Position numbers and translations under genes: made by a program
Shown: positions 11,184-23,896 of the stretch, piece by piece
Layout of the letters: each line of letters starts with the position of its first letter
Numbering within the stretch: position 1 is the stretch's first letter
Notes under the pieces: model-generated
What the model saw: the letters and a program-made list of their open reading frames with translations, nothing else
Database searches by the model: none
Told to the model about the DNA's origin: nothing
NCBI GenBank assembly: GCA_001986395.2
Contig: MQVO02000021.1
Location: forward strand, 1-64,000
DNA length: 64,000 nt
Reading direction: 5' to 3'
Source of the DNA: Irpex lacteus
Lineage: Eukaryota; Basidiomycota; Agaricomycetes; Polyporales; Irpicaceae

Positions 11184-13725
11184 ATCTGGGCAACGCTCAC
11201 GCACGCAGCTGCAGGGACGATCTGGACAGATGCGAGTGATGGATTGGGTCGATGGACTGGGTCAATGCCGCTGGGTGCTGAGATCAGAGCACAGAGTACC
11301 CAGCGGGCTCTGCCTGCGCAGTCGGCCAGTGTGGCCCACGCTCGGCACCCCAGGGTACCCCCCGCATGTCAGGATGTGAGAACTCGAGGGGCGTGCAACT
11401 TTAACTGATAGAATTCCAGCGTTACGGGATGTGCGTGCTCGTGTCTGCTGTTCCTGATCACCCAGTGCGTGCCTCACTCAGCGTGCCCAGGTCGGAATCA
11501 CACCGGACCCGGGAAAGATTCCTGAAGATGCCAGGTTGTAGAGGATCCCACCAACACCGGCGGAAATTAAACATGGCCACAGCCAGCAGCAGCCCGGCGA
11601 CTCACCCAGGGATGACGCACAGCGGCAGGCACAGATATCCAACCGCCAAGGCACCGAGTCCCCATCTCACAAGTATCTGACCACCTTTTCCACACCAGTC
11701 TTCCCGATCGTCCAGTACGGCATTCTTCCAAACCTTCGCCATAGATAACGACCTTTGCCTTTCTCCGTCCAATCGATCCGTCTCGCATCGCACATTCCCA
11801 CTCTCAAGCGCCTCACACTATCTACAATACCCTCCTCCGGTCGTCGTGGAAGTTTATCCGAGCATCCGAGGTGGTCGCCAACGACGACGGAGACGTGCTG
11901 TACACAGTGGGTATACATCCCCGAGGAGCCCTCGCCGTTACGATGCGCTCACAGACGTATCCCAGGGGTAAGATGCACGCATGTGCTGCACGGGCACACG
12001 TTGTAGGATTCGAATCTTCCACTCAACTTAGCCCGGCCATATCCCCAATAATCACCCCTTCCAGACCAGAATTCTCCTCCATTTCTACATGGCGCATCAG
12101 TATCCAAATGACAGGATTTCACATGCCATGCCAGTGACCCAGTCATCGGTACATACAGTATCCCATCCCCACTGTACACAACCCGCAAAACTTGAACTTT
12201 TGAACCCTTGACACAAATCATTGCGCTTGCGAGTAAGCTTCAAACCCACCCGGCCTCATATCACAACCGACCAGCGTACTACCCCAGAATACACAAACGC
12301 CAGCTGCTTTTTTCCCGGATTCCTCGCATCACGAATAGGTAAGTACTCCGCAAAATCAATGATATACCCTCAGGCCTCCGATCGGTCATCCTTGCAGCGG
12401 CAAGTCGTAAGTAGAAAACATCTCGGAATTGACCAGCGCAGCTCAACTCAGGTTAACATCCTCCATTCTTGGCCGGAAATATCAAGAGCAGCCATAAGAG
12501 AGCATCATGGCGTGAATAATTGCCTCTGTCCGGTGATTAACGCGGACGATGGTACGGAGTACTTACCAGGCAATCTGGAGTTGGCACTCGCAACAACTCC
12601 ACAATTCTCTACACTTGCATCGGAACAACCAAACGACACTGTGTTCTACTGTGCTTGCTTTCCGAGTACGGTCACACGTACGTACGTATACACCTTTTAC
12701 TTCCATCAGCCAGCAGCCACAAAGGCACGATCTCCCGTTTACGGAGACGACCTGAGTCGGCACTCTACTCACCGCTGGTGTGTGCCTGGGGAATCCGGAA
12801 CGTCCTTCTTAAATTGGACCCAACGCATGCTGTGACAACAACATACCCTATGTTTATAATGAGTAAGTACGTACATGCTGCTATGAATTTGCACTGCACC
12901 TGTAGCCGTTTAATAGTGCCCGACGGAGAATACACTCTGGTATATAGAAGCGTGTTCTCGAGCTCCCGGTTCAAGTCGTACCGCTACAAACGTGTGAATT
13001 CATCGCGGAGGCTCGCTCAGACACAGGTCTCAATCGAGTGCATGTATGTAAGAAGCCCGGTCACCGTCCTTTCATCGTAAACATATAAGCATGTGTGATT
13101 CGGGTGTCGAGAGAGAAGATCGGAGTTGAACCGACCTCTTCTGCATCCTGTAAGATTGTGAAGAGCCAGTTGGTAATATACATGACTTGATGCTCGCGAA
13201 GGTCGATGGTTGGACGTCGAGTGAAAATGAGGATGAGAAGAAGAACAAAAGAATTATAAGTAATGAAGATGGATGAAGAATGAGCGTATATAAGCAGGAT
13301 GATATGCCGAGGTGCGATGATTGAGGCTTGACTAAGAATAAAGAGGGATCGCGGGCGGCCTGCGCAGTCTATGTATCTCCCCATTACCGAGTGCCGCGCG
13401 TAGTGCTTCAAGGCTGCATTGGAAATTTAAAAGAACCAGGGGCCAACTAGAAGAAAGAGAGGAGTCAGCATCCATATTTTTAGTCACCGTTTGTACGCGA
13501 GACCAGCATCGCAAAGCACATGCACAGAAGAAGGTAAAATGTGGACCTTGTGACGGCACTGACCCGAAAACAAGAGGAATGCCCGCGCCATATCCCAACT
13601 GAATGGGGAATAAAATTGACGCAGATTTGAGACAATTGGCCGATAGAGACGAGGGGGATGGAGGGGATATAGAATGCGAGGAGAAGCAGAAACAGAACCA
13701 AAACGAACCAATCAGCGATGATATT
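11184..13725. other. Intergenic region without recognised gene
   Basis: About 2.5 kb upstream of the G-alpha gene and downstream of the aspartokinase stop. It contains one open frame of 204 codons (12221-12835, +) with no recognised domain and unremarkable composition, so I do not call it a gene. The part near 13100-13725 is likely aspartokinase 3' UTR. Confidence 0.35.
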
Positions 13726-16020
13726 CTATGCCGTCCACGTACCTCGTCCTTTGGGACCCTCCGGCTTGACCTGCAGACAACTCTGATGGATGAGATTGAG
13801 TGCTTTGACGGCGTCACGTCCTTCGATGACACACGAGATATTTATCTCGTTCGCGCCCTGGCTGATCATCTCTATGTTCACGTTGCCCTGTCCGAGCGTG
13901 GTGAACATCCGTCCGGCGATACCCACAAGATGTCGCATCTGCTTGCCCACGAGAGACAGAATTGCCATGTCACGGGCGACAGTTACCTATGGAGACAAAC
14001 ACAACATCAGTCTTATGTCAATGAAGTGAAAACAACATGTGAGAGAGAAACGGATCTGCGGAATTTATGGGTGAGATAAACAAATGAGGAGGGAATACTC
14101 ACACTTCCGTATTTCTGTAGCTCCTTTACAACCTTATCCAGCGCCCTCTTCTCCCCGTCCTCGATCGCCATACTCACATGCACCTCACTCGTGCTGATCA
14201 AGTCAACCACAACTCCAAACCGATCAAGCACACCAAAGATCCCGGCTAAGAACCCATGCGACACGTTCTTCCTATTACTGTTCACATTCACCACTACGAT
14301 GTTCTCTTTTATCGTCACAGCTGTGGGTGCTTTCAATGCTGGCTTCTTGCGCGTAGGCGAGCTCGGTGGAGAGGTGCTGAGTGCCGAAAGCGGCTTGTAT
14401 GACCATTGGCTGGCAACAGCCATCTGCAATGAAGCGGCGGCAGCGTCGATTTCGGGGTCGGGATGTATGACAGTTCCTCCACCCTTGGGGTTCTCAACAT
14501 TCTTGATACGTATAGGAATCTTCTTGCGAATAACCTGCAGGACGCAATCAAAGCAAATAGGTCACCACTTATATCTCCTATCTGAGCGCTATTCAAGCAC
14601 TTACTTGCTCCATAGTAAAGGGATGCACGACTTCACTTCCATAGTAAGTCAACTCTGCTGCCTCATCTGGACTGATGATAGGGATCAGTCGTGCAGTTGG
14701 CACCTTTCTAGGGTCAGCGGTGAATATTCCATCCACCTCCTTCCAGATCTGCAGCTCAGAGGCTTGTAAGCCGACTGCCGCAAGAGCCGCAAGGAGGTCG
14801 GTGTAACCGCGGCCGATTTGGCGAAGTAATGAGCCAGGCACAGGGCCAAAGAAACCTGCGAGAAATTAGAGAATGGAGAGAATAAGGGAAGTGAATGATC
14901 AGTAATCAGTATACGGCGATAAGATGAGATGGAAGCGAGGGGATGGAAGAACAATACGGAGAATATGCGCTCACCTGTGATCACGGGAACGCGAGGCCCA
15001 CACTCGCGAATCCGATTTCCCACTGCAGTCGCCACTCGGTCGTAGAATATCTGACCGAGAGTCTCTTCATCGTCTTCGGTACAACTAGGGACGACATTTT
15101 CTAATGACACGTATTCAGCATCGATGCCCTAGAAATGTATGTCAGAATTCACTCCATTTCACCGAGACAATAAGGAAATGCTAACTCTGTCCCGAAGGAT
15201 GGCCGTGATAACCTTACAGGCCAATCGTTCTCCATAACCGACTATGCTATCTTTCGATCTTGGAGAAATTTCATTGATGACCTAACGTTTAGGCATTAGT
15301 ATCGAAGAAGACTGCAGATGAGGGAATAGGACAGACCTGAGCAGCGAACAAGAACGATCGTAGCGAGTCACAGTCGCGGTCGATCTCATCCTCCAACTCT
15401 TTCAGGATTTCGGGATCACGGACAGAGGCTCTTGCGGCTACGAGGTGCTCCTGACGTAATACGTCCACTGTGCGATTGAAACCACTGTCCAGAGCATAGC
15501 CATTCGGAGACAAGGGTGTTCCAACAGACTCAGACTTTGGCGAAGATTTACTTCTTGGTCTTGAACCGTCTACAGGGGTGGCTGGCTGGCTCACACCGTG
15601 AAACCGGCCAAAGATACCATTGAGATTTTCGCCATCCTTAGGGCTACCAGGAGCCTTGCTCTGACTAAGAGCTTCAGAAGCAGCTTTGAGTAAAAGATTT
15701 GTGGTACCAAGAGCCTTCGTGGAACCCGAGCGGGCAGAACATACTACCGCAACCTTGTGCTGGTCCAAGTATTGCCTGAATAGCACTGTTAGGAGTGGGC
15801 AAGCTGACAAGAAATACCATGCGTACGAGACGATGTCCTCCGCAATCTGAACAGCGAACTTCCCAACACTCGTACCACCAAACTTCTGCACCAGCCACTT
15901 CGCCGAAGGATCGAGAGAGTTCTGATGTAGGTTCGGAGGTGTCCCCGGCAGTGATGAGGAAGTAGAGGACTCCCCGGACGACATCGACAGAGGAGAAGGT
16001 GGGGATGAAAAGTCTGACAT
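13726..16020 (-). CDS. HOM3: Aspartate kinase (aspartokinase)
   Basis: Phosphorylates L-aspartate, the first step toward threonine, methionine and isoleucine in the cytosol. After Ser-rich residues the catalytic domain opens with KWLVQKFGGTSVGKFAVQI. It continues through VAVVCSARSGSTKALGTTN, VINEISPRSKDSIVGYGERL, GFFGPVPGSLLRQIGRGYTD and WKEVDGIFTADPRKVPTARL, to HPFTMEQ. Two C-terminal ACT-type regulatory segments follow (KENIVVVNVNSNRKN; MAILSLVGKQM to GANEINISCVIEG), as expected for feedback control by threonine. The chosen start is the ATG at 16018-16020 (MSDFSSPPSP). The frame stays open upstream but begins with a non-ATG codon. Most introns are 50-70 bp. A Ser/Pro-rich insert (around 15480-15620) interrupts the catalytic half. 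Two Gcn4-like hexamers, TGAGTC and TGACTC, lie about 440-475 bp upstream, each one base short of the full site. Confidence 0.92.
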
Positions 16021-16688
16021 GACGTCGCTTGAGTTAACAGATGAAAGGTATGTAGCCTTTGAGGGTACCGTATTGATGGGGGATGTGGATAAGTACCTTG
16101 TGTGCGACCGTATATAGGCTGGTGAAGTTGGAACGCTGTTCCAATTTGACGACCCAAGCCGCTGGTTTGTATCAAAGCGGGGGACTAGTAAAGTAATTCT
16201 ATATGATACCGGACGAAGTGTCAAGCACACTATACACTATCATCGCAGTGAGGCCAAGGTACTTACTTGAAACGGCTGTGTAGTTACACAGACCGACACG
16301 ACCTTCCCGGCTTTGCGTTCCCCGGAATTTTTTGGGATGTACAGTTGAGATGATTGCGTGAGAGAGATGGCTACAAAAGCTGGAGAGATGATGGATATTA
16401 TACAAAGTCCTTGGATGATCTAAGAAGTCTAGGAGATGATGGACGAGCAGAGAGAAAATGAGTCGATCCAGTCGAGGTGGTCACTGGCATGACTCGGGCG
16501 GAAATCTCAGCCTGTTCCATTGGCGCCCATAACTGTGGAGGCCTCATTACAGCAGCCGTGAGAAAGTCTCGCACATGCCAGTGCTCTCGCCCAACACGTC
16601 ACCAGAAGTAAAACAGTGAAATTGCTCATACAGGTCAGAATGTACAGAGATACCGTCAAACATGAAATACGCCAAATGGAACGAATTA
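16021..16688. promoter_or_regulatory. Aspartokinase upstream region
   Basis: A 668-bp spacer between the P450 stop and the aspartokinase start, both on the minus strand. It holds the aspartokinase promoter and 5' UTR. In the genomic sequence the aspartokinase frame stays open without an ATG up to about 16230. Confidence 0.35.
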
Positions 16689-18619
16689 TCACAGAGCACG
16701 CCTCTTGATGCCGACGATGCATTCAACAGGCTTGCGAAGGAATCCTTCGGCTGTGTCAAACTAAGCATCCACGTCAGCTTTGAGTGAGCAACGGACAAGA
16801 ACGGCTAAGATTACTCACAGGCTTGTCCGGGTTCTCCAGCACGAACTCAAAGCGACGAAGTATGGAAGCAACGATGATGAGCAACTCCATATTCGCCAAA
16901 TTACGGCCGACACAAGATCTGTCAGAACTCAGTCAGCATCGTCAAAGCAAAGGTTCTATGAATATAATCCATTATCAACGGTATGACGTACCTAGGACCG
17001 AATGAGAACGGATTGAAAGTTCTTTGAATTGCCTTCTGGTCTTGTTCAAACCATCGCTCAGGGCGGAACGCCTCGGGGTCGCTCCCCCATACTTCTGAGT
17101 CTCGATGAATGGTATACGTGGGCACAGACAGAATACTACCCTCTGGGAAGTAATTTTCTCCTATTGTAAGCCCTCCTTCCGGTGCGACACGAGGAAGGCC
17201 AATTCCAGAGGTCGAATGAATACGAAGAGCCTCGTCGATGACCGCTTGCAGGTAAGTCAGTCGCTTGACTTGCTCGAAAGTCGTCACTGGATCGTCTTCA
17301 TTACCAAGAGCCTCATCCAGCTCCTTTTGAAGCTTCTTCTGCACGTGCGGATTCTTTGCAAGGTAGTATGTGATAGCGCATGAGGAGCTAGAGCGTGCTT
17401 ATCAGTTAATAACCATTGCGTCGGCGACTATTCATGTGTCAACGTACTTCGAGGTCGTGTCAGAACCGGCAATCAACTGCGTGAGAGCCTCCGCAGTGAG
17501 TTCCTCCCTCCCCATTTGGTTTCCATCGTCATCTCGGCCATCCTGCAGTTTGCTCAGCAAGTCAACACGGTCCACAGGTGTAGCCAATCGCCTCGCCACA
17601 GCCGCGATAGCAATACCGGCCAAGTCCTTCACTGCCTGTTGACCTTGCTTGAACCATGGAAGCTGTTTCGCGAATGGTCGCATCCACGGGGGCAAAACAC
17701 CCAAAGAAGCGGAGAAGTTCCCGCGGTCATTCAGAATCTTCACAGCAGGTATGTGGACGACTTTGATCTCTTCCGCATCTCTGGACGCGCCGTAAGCAGC
17801 CATAGCCTTCTCATGGGAAACCGCTACAGGCGCAGCGTCTTGACACGCAGAGAGCATTCCAAATGGTGCACCGAACGCGAGGTCGCCTGGGTTTCAATCA
17901 GTCCTCTACCCTGAATTCAACCCAAGCCGACGGACCACATACCAATGATATCGAAAGCAAGATAGTTGTACCACGGCAAGCAATCTAACCATACGCGTCC
18001 ATCGCGTCCTCGCCAGCCTCCCTCGCCTTCTTCACCACTAAGGCCCTTTACACCGGCCTCGTACAAGCGGTCCCACTGTTTTATCAGTTGGCCGACATAC
18101 AGACGGACGTGGGGCTCGAACTCCAGAACGCTCTTCTGTGAGAAGATATGCGAGACAATCTTCCGCTTGCGTGCGTGCTCGGGACGCGAGCGAGTGTTGA
18201 ACAGGCCACGGCGAATGGAGACAAAGGCATCGTAGAAGTTCGACTTCAGCGAGCCATTACCGTGTGCATACACGATTTGAAGGGCCAGAGGGTCAGAAAT
18301 TGACACGTGGTTAGGAGCGATGCGCACAAAAGTACCTGTTGAAGTGCATGACGTGTCAGCTAGTCGTGCCGTCGTTTATGCGCTTTCGTGACGCACCATA
18401 TTGTTTGTGAAGCTGATGAACAACTTCTGAACGATGGCCGTTGGCTGCCACCCGGCCGAGCCACAGGTCCGTGAACTTAGCGAGGAAAGGGCCAGGATAC
18501 TGACGAACTTTGTGCGGATCAATGAGCCAGTTTATCACATGACCGAGTACGACCAAAGCAGGAATTCCAAGGGCGAGCGAGAGCACACTCAAGTTTTCGA
18601 GTAAGCCGAGTAGTGCCAT
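16689..18619 (-). CDS. Cytochrome P450, CYP53-like
   Basis: ER-anchored heme-thiolate monooxygenase. An N-terminal hydrophobic anchor (LSVLSLALGIPALVVLGHVI) precedes a proline hinge (QYPGP). Later motifs are the I-helix LIAGSDTTS, ExxR in VIDEALRIHS, FRPERWF, and the heme loop FNPFSFGPR/SCVGRNLAN, which is split by an intron. The B-to-C region (SIRRGLFNTRSRPEHARKR, KIVSHIFSQKSVLEFEP) resembles CYP53 benzoate 4-hydroxylases, which detoxify benzoate in wood- and litter-decay fungi. The substrate is inferred from family resemblance only. Start ATG 18617-18619; the last exon ends in EGFLRKPVECIVGIKRRAL. All expected catalytic residues are present and no lesion was seen. Confidence 0.88.
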
Positions 18620-18677
18620 GGCGGAAACAAACCTGTGTAGAGAACGATGAGAGATGGTAAGTCAAAGGTTGCCACTA

Positions 18678-18685
18678 GTTATATA
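18678..18685 (-). promoter_or_regulatory. TATA-like box of the P450 gene
   Basis: TATATAAC on the minus strand, about 60 bp upstream of the P450 start codon. Its role is inferred from position. Confidence 0.35.
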
Positions 18686-20002
18686 TGTGTTAGACTTTTA
18701 GTGCCTGGAAGCAGCGTCAATTCAGTCCGGGGAGTATGGCATCGTGACCCGCGACCCGGTCAGAAGTTCGAAGGATACATCGGAACATGACGCAGTGACC
18801 TCTCGCAATGAGATTGCCGCGTCTGCGTCTGTACGTGATGATGTCCAGGCTGTATAATCTAAGAAACTGTCCATACCTCCTCGTAGAATGAAGTAGAATG
18901 ACGGTGAAGGTTGCGCTATTGAGAGAATTAGTGATGGAGGACTTTTATATACACCGATTAATGCATGAGAACATACCAGAAGGCTTTGACACTAGATGCT
19001 ATGAGTGGGACTATGATTCGCAGAACCTTACCCACGAGGTTCGAAGACGCTGTCGGACACCGTCTCACTCTGTAAACTGAGGATCAGCTACGCAAGCACT
19101 ACACAGCAAGGGTAGAGAGCTGATTTATCACGTATATGAAGCAGTGCTCACATGTTCGCCCACCTCAGGTCTTGTGCTTAGTCCGAGTCGTACACAGTGG
19201 AAAAAATATAGATACTAGTAGACTCTTCCTCCGTGACTGTCTTCGCGGCAGTGACCGCTGTAAGTGACCTATTTCTGGGGATAGAACCGTTCTATGCCCT
19301 CTTCCTCATGCACGAAGCCATGACCGTGGTGATGCCGAACCTGTGTTCGTGGTAGTTTTTAGGAGAGCCGGGCTCACGATCTCAGCCAATAGCCCGCGTT
19401 CAGATGAAAGAAGCGCCGATGTGCCATCCAAAAATGGGCACGTAAGTTCGCTCCTATTTCAAGTTGTTATCTTGAGTTTGAAGCCAGATGTCCGGGCGGG
19501 TTTCAAGGTAACTATACGGCCACCGAACTGTGCTAAAAGTGGAGTGGGGGTAAGCTATTGGTTATTACTGTATAAAGGGATTACGGCGATAGGGACTCGG
19601 AGTGGGGGTGGTGTGTCCATGGGCGACACCAAACATAGCAATAAGAATAGTAGACGAGAGCGTTACATGAAATAAGTAGGAGTGGAGAGTATGAGTCCAG
19701 GGGCGGGTTTCGAGCGAAGTCGGATAGTGATAATTGCTCAGAGACGAAGAGTATGCTAGACAGGAAAAGGCTACAATACAGTTTCTCCGACGCGATCGAA
19801 ATTAAATTACAGGCAATGTTGACGATGAGCAGCAAGAAAGCGAAGGTGTAAGGTAAATATAACGATTCGATGACAAACATAGCGGTAAGTGAAAATAGCA
19901 CGCGAGTGAAGTCCTTTAGAGGTTCAGACGATGGGTTCTTGGCAAATGTTGAGGATTGAAGGCTATGTGGGGTTGAGGGTTGGAAACTTGATGCAGACTA
20001 GT
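18686..20002. other. Intergenic region, P450 / Hsp20
   Basis: About 1.3 kb with no coding exon that I can support. The right part (about 19700-20002) is presumably the Hsp20-gene 3' UTR, and the left part the P450 promoter. Confidence 0.35.
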
Positions 20003-21360
20003 CTATTGGATCGAAATGTCGTGCGGCTCTTCACGCTCTTGCGCTAGCGTCCCACAAGGAACTTTCAACGTAAGGATTCCGTCTTCCATCTTCGCAATAA
20101 CGTCTTCTGGCTAGACTCAACGTCAGATTTAATACGTGATAGCGCTACTGCACAATGCTCACCTTCGTGTCCAAAGGGACAACGACGGTCCGATAGAAGT
20201 CTCCGAACTTGCGTTCTTGGACAGTGTAAACCCCTTGTGGAAATAGCGGTCGACGACGGCCCATGATCGTGACTTGTCGCACACCACTGTAAGGACAGAT
20301 CTGCATCCGGATGGTAAGGTCGCATTTCTTCAGCCCTGGTAGTTCGAACACGGCCGTCATCTCGTTCGTTGTAGCGTCGAAATGCACGTCCGCGGTTATG
20401 AGCATCTTGTTCCGGCGAGGTTGAGGAATGACCGGCGGAACTAGTTCAGCTGTTCGGACGGATGGTATTGGAACCTCCGTCGAAACCTGTGCCATAGGAC
20501 TGGTCGCCTGGTCTTCGTAGCTGCATGCGAGAGAGGAGGGAATGTGGAAATAATCGACATGAAGACTCACCCGAGAGGAAAAGAGGAAGAAGTGAGGCGG
20601 CGCACCTGGTGTTTGTCACATGCGAAGCATCACCACTGAAACCTTGATGCACAACGGATTTCTCAGCACTCTCAGCACTTGTGTGGGACGACAGTCTCCA
20701 CACATGCGTTGCGCCCGCAGGACACGACAACACAGCGCGCGACCCAACCATGGGCGGAACATCACCGCGAACTCGCGATGAACGTTCACCCAACTCTTCA
20801 CTGTCTCGCCTCTGTCCGCGAGCGGAAGAACTAGCAGTCCTCGTACCTGCACTCCTCAACGACGCGTCGACCGTGGGTTTACCGGCCGACGTCCGTCGAT
20901 ACGGGTGAGACTGTATATGAGCCTTCCCGTGAGGAACCCTGCTCGGTCCAGCTCCAATAGAGCTCGGACTCGTGCTCTGACACACCTCCTCACTGGCACG
21001 TGAGACAGCCTTGCCAGAAGGCTCCTGGCGTACCTCTGTGCCATCCTCCTGCTGAGGCAGGAAATGTGATTCGTCGATGTTTTCAAAGCGGAACTGACTT
21101 GGCTGCACACGTTCTTGAATTTGGATCGTTGGGAGAGGTTCATAGGACGGCGATGCCTGTTGAAGCGGTTGCTGGTGATGGTGATGATCCAGTGAGATTG
21201 GCGAATCCACAGGCGAAAGTTGCTGTTGAAAGACTTCAGGCGATATGCTGGTAGAACCCGGCGATGCGTCCATAATATTCTGCGCTTGCTGCTCCCAAAA
21301 AGAAGGCGGAGTTGAGTGGTTTGAGTAATCTGCAGGGTAGGGGGGATACTGATATGACAT
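20003..21360 (-). CDS. Hsp20/alpha-crystallin domain protein with long N-terminus
   Basis: Small heat-shock-type chaperone fold at the C-terminus. The domain starts around RNKMLITADVHFDATTNEMT and continues with FELPGLKKCDLTI, QERKFGDFYRTVVVPLDTKP and DVIAKMEDGILTLKVP. It ends in HDISIQ, whose I-x-I is the usual assembly motif of sHsps. Exons are 20606-21360, 20163-20520 and 20003-20110, with introns of 85 and 52 bp that keep the frame. The N-terminal part is about 250 residues, rich in Ser, Gln, Pro and His, and looks disordered. Typical sHsps have a far shorter arm, so client or partner specificity may differ. Start ATG 21358-21360 (MSYQYPPYPADYS). A TATA box lies about 95 bp upstream. Confidence 0.85.
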
Positions 21361-21452
21361 TATGACTTGGCTACCACCATGAAGCGGCGCGAGGAGCATG
21401 GGCGCGTCGTCGTTGTGGAGGAAACGAAGATTGAGCGACCACGTCGAGCGAG

Positions 21453-21461
21453 CCTTATATA
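21453..21461 (-). promoter_or_regulatory. TATA box of the Hsp20-type gene
   Basis: TATATAAGG on the minus strand, 93-101 bp upstream of the start codon. TATA promoters are common for inducible genes. I found no clean heat-shock element of alternating GAA/TTC blocks nearby. Confidence 0.5.
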
Positions 21462-22663
21462 CCAACGGCCCCCGACGCCGCCGCTCGTCGCCGCCGTTGC
21501 CCCGAATCCAAAAACGGCGGGCTATTGTGCTATGAGTCAGTGTGCCTAAACCGCAGCCGTGAGAAGACTATTGTTCGAAGCTACCGCATGTGGAGATCCC
21601 GACGGGGCGCGGTGCGGCGGGAGGGCGTTTATCAAGCACAAGGCGTCCAGCAACGCGCTAACTTGTACGGCGGTGCCGGTATGGGTGTTTCCAAAATTCA
21701 GTATACTTACGACCTCCTGGTAGTCGAATACAGAAGAGAACTGTCAAGTATTAGTGAAAGGTCTTACGACCTACTGGAACCCAACAACGAGAATACTTAG
21801 AGCCATGCTGCAGAAGAACAGGTGAAGCGCTGGACAAGCGCCCTTTCCTCTGTTACAGACTCCGCAACGTCCATCATACACGTGCGAACGTCGGTCCCGA
21901 CGCCTCCAACATGCGGATCATCGAACGCCACATCGCGATCGCTACTCGAGTGACGGTAAAGCCTGGTAAAGCTGGCATCATAAGGACGACCACTAGGTTG
22001 ACGGTAGAACATAGCACTGGCCATCCTATTACACTCTCGCATGTTTCCGAGATCCATCTTGCCCTAGTTGCACCCCCGGAATTCAAGCAGTCCATGAAAT
22101 GAGATGGTGAGTCTGTGCATGCAGCGAGGCTGGAAGGTTTTGTGCTATTGGAACGAGATCTTTTGGACTCTTAACATCCTCGTTCAATTCGTGGAGAGGT
22201 GACGCAAGGCACTGAAGACAGCAAACCAGCTGGCAACTGGTGCGGTGGAATATAAACATTGAAGACATCCAAGGTACGTGTGTATCATCAATTGTCTCTC
22301 TCACTGCGATATACTTGTCAAGCCAGCTAAAATACGAGAACAAAACAGTCTGAAGGGTTACTAACGTACCTCTCGGCGTAACACTGGTGATATGCAAAGC
22401 GCCTCTGCTCATTTTGAAATATTTGATTGAACGAAAATTACAGTTTGTACATGCCCAGTGTTCTAAACGTTACTTCGGACGTGACCGTCGACGAAAGGCC
22501 ACTGGCAGGAGCTTATAGTGCGAGCCTATATTTTATCACGAAAATCAGCAACACCATAGATACATTTGCTGAAGTACTACGAGACAGAGTCTGTCTGTAA
22601 TCCAGCAATCCCGGGCGTGTATGGAATGGACGCAACGGGCTGTGCTATTCGCGATCATACTGA
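21462..22663. other. Intergenic region, possible unassigned transcript
   Basis: A 110-codon minus-strand open frame (22083-22412, from ATG) and fragments at 21797-22095 carry no domain I recognise. They could be chance frames or exons of an unrecognised short gene. No convincing spliced model could be built. Confidence 0.25.
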
Positions 22664-23896
22664 CTAGTCGAAGCTCATACCACCATCGACACTTATGATT
22701 TGACCTGTACATGTGCGAAGGACCATCTAGTCAGTGCAATACTAGTATCGTATAGAAATATAAAACGTACCTGTGATGAATCCAGATTTTGTGGAAACGA
22801 GATGGGCAACGAGGTTTGCTACATCGTCAGGCTCTGCGATCGGTGTCTCTTCTCCAATGCCTAGAAGCTAGCGATGGTTTTCTCAGCTGCTGTGGCGCTT
22901 CTTCCGTTATCTCTACATACTGCTTTGATGGCCGCCCCGCGTCCTCCAAATTCATTGTCCCTAGAATGTTCAACTTTTACGCCTTGTATGAGTACAGGGC
23001 ACTAGCTGCAAATGAGGCTGTAACGCACTCAGGGCCGTCGAGACCATTCCGGGTGCATACGAGTTCACAGTGATTTTATGGTCCTTCAGCTCTTTTGCTA
23101 AGCAAGCCGGGGTCAGTACATAAATACATGTGAGAACCATGCAAAATAGCTACACTCACCCATAACATGCGTCAGCCCGCGCACAGCAAACTTCGATGCA
23201 GAGTAGGCTCCCACTTTTGGCATACCTACATATAGTTTTAGGCAAGTAGTACAATAAGTCAGCTAGTATCCGGTGTGAGAGCACCTTGTTTTCCCGCCAG
23301 TGAACAGGCCCCTGCAAAATGAGTATCAGGCTAGCTTAATCTATGAAAGTAGCTAGTGGAATCACCAATGAGGCGACCTCCGGATCCTTGCCGAATCATC
23401 TGCTTGGCAGCATACTTGAAGCAAAGCATTGTCCCGAGTGCATTTATGTCAAATATAGAATTCCATTCGTTGACGGTGGCTAATCATTGTATAGTCAAGC
23501 TGGAAATGTTCATGCGGAGCAGAAAGGCTTACTGTCTAGGATAGTCTTTCCGACGTTGGGTGAGATGCCCGCATTGGCAACCATCTAAATACTGTAAGTA
23601 CTCCCATACTTGATGGAGCATCGAGCGTGAAGTATACTGACCACATCAAGTTGTCCTAAATGCTCGACCACACTATTCACAGCAGCTGCTACGGAGTCCT
23701 CGTTCGACACATTACCAACGACACAGTAGGATTGTCTCCCGACAGCTGTGATCTCCTCCGCAACGGCTTTCATCTGATCTTCCTTCCCGCGAATGTCAAG
23801 AATACCAACATTGAGGCCATCTTTGGCCAATCGCAGAGCGATAGCCTTCCCGATCCCTTGTGCTGCTCCGGTTACGAGGGCGACGCGGCTAGACAT
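22664..23896 (-). CDS. Short-chain dehydrogenase/reductase, acetoin/diacetyl reductase-like (copy 1)
   Basis: Classical SDR, predicted NAD(H)-dependent oxidoreductase. The Rossmann motif is VTGAAQGIGKAIALRLAKDG, with an acidic residue (LDI) at the end of beta-2, favouring NAD over NADP. Next come VANAGISPNV, the catalytic YSASKFAVRGLTHVM, and a C-terminal GQIISVDGGMSFD. This layout matches bacterial and fungal diacetyl/acetoin reductases, but the substrate is not proven. Introns are short (one is 23585-23641). Start ATG 23894-23896, stop 22664-22666. The next gene upstream is a paralogue with matching motif order, so the pair arose by tandem duplication. No broken catalytic residue was seen. 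Confidence 0.85.

Noticed and set aside
12001..12025. GATTCGAATC motif resembling a tRNA B box
   Set aside because: It is a short palindrome with no T-stem pairing and no A box at the right distance.
13110..13180. tRNA-like T-arm (GGTTCAACTCC on the minus strand)
   Set aside because: The box B resemblance is there, but no matching acceptor stem, D-arm or anticodon stem could be folded around it.
22083..22412. Small gene starting MSRGALHITSVTPRG
   Set aside because: Splice alternatives gave stops or odd sequence and no family could be recognised, so it is described only as an intergenic frame.
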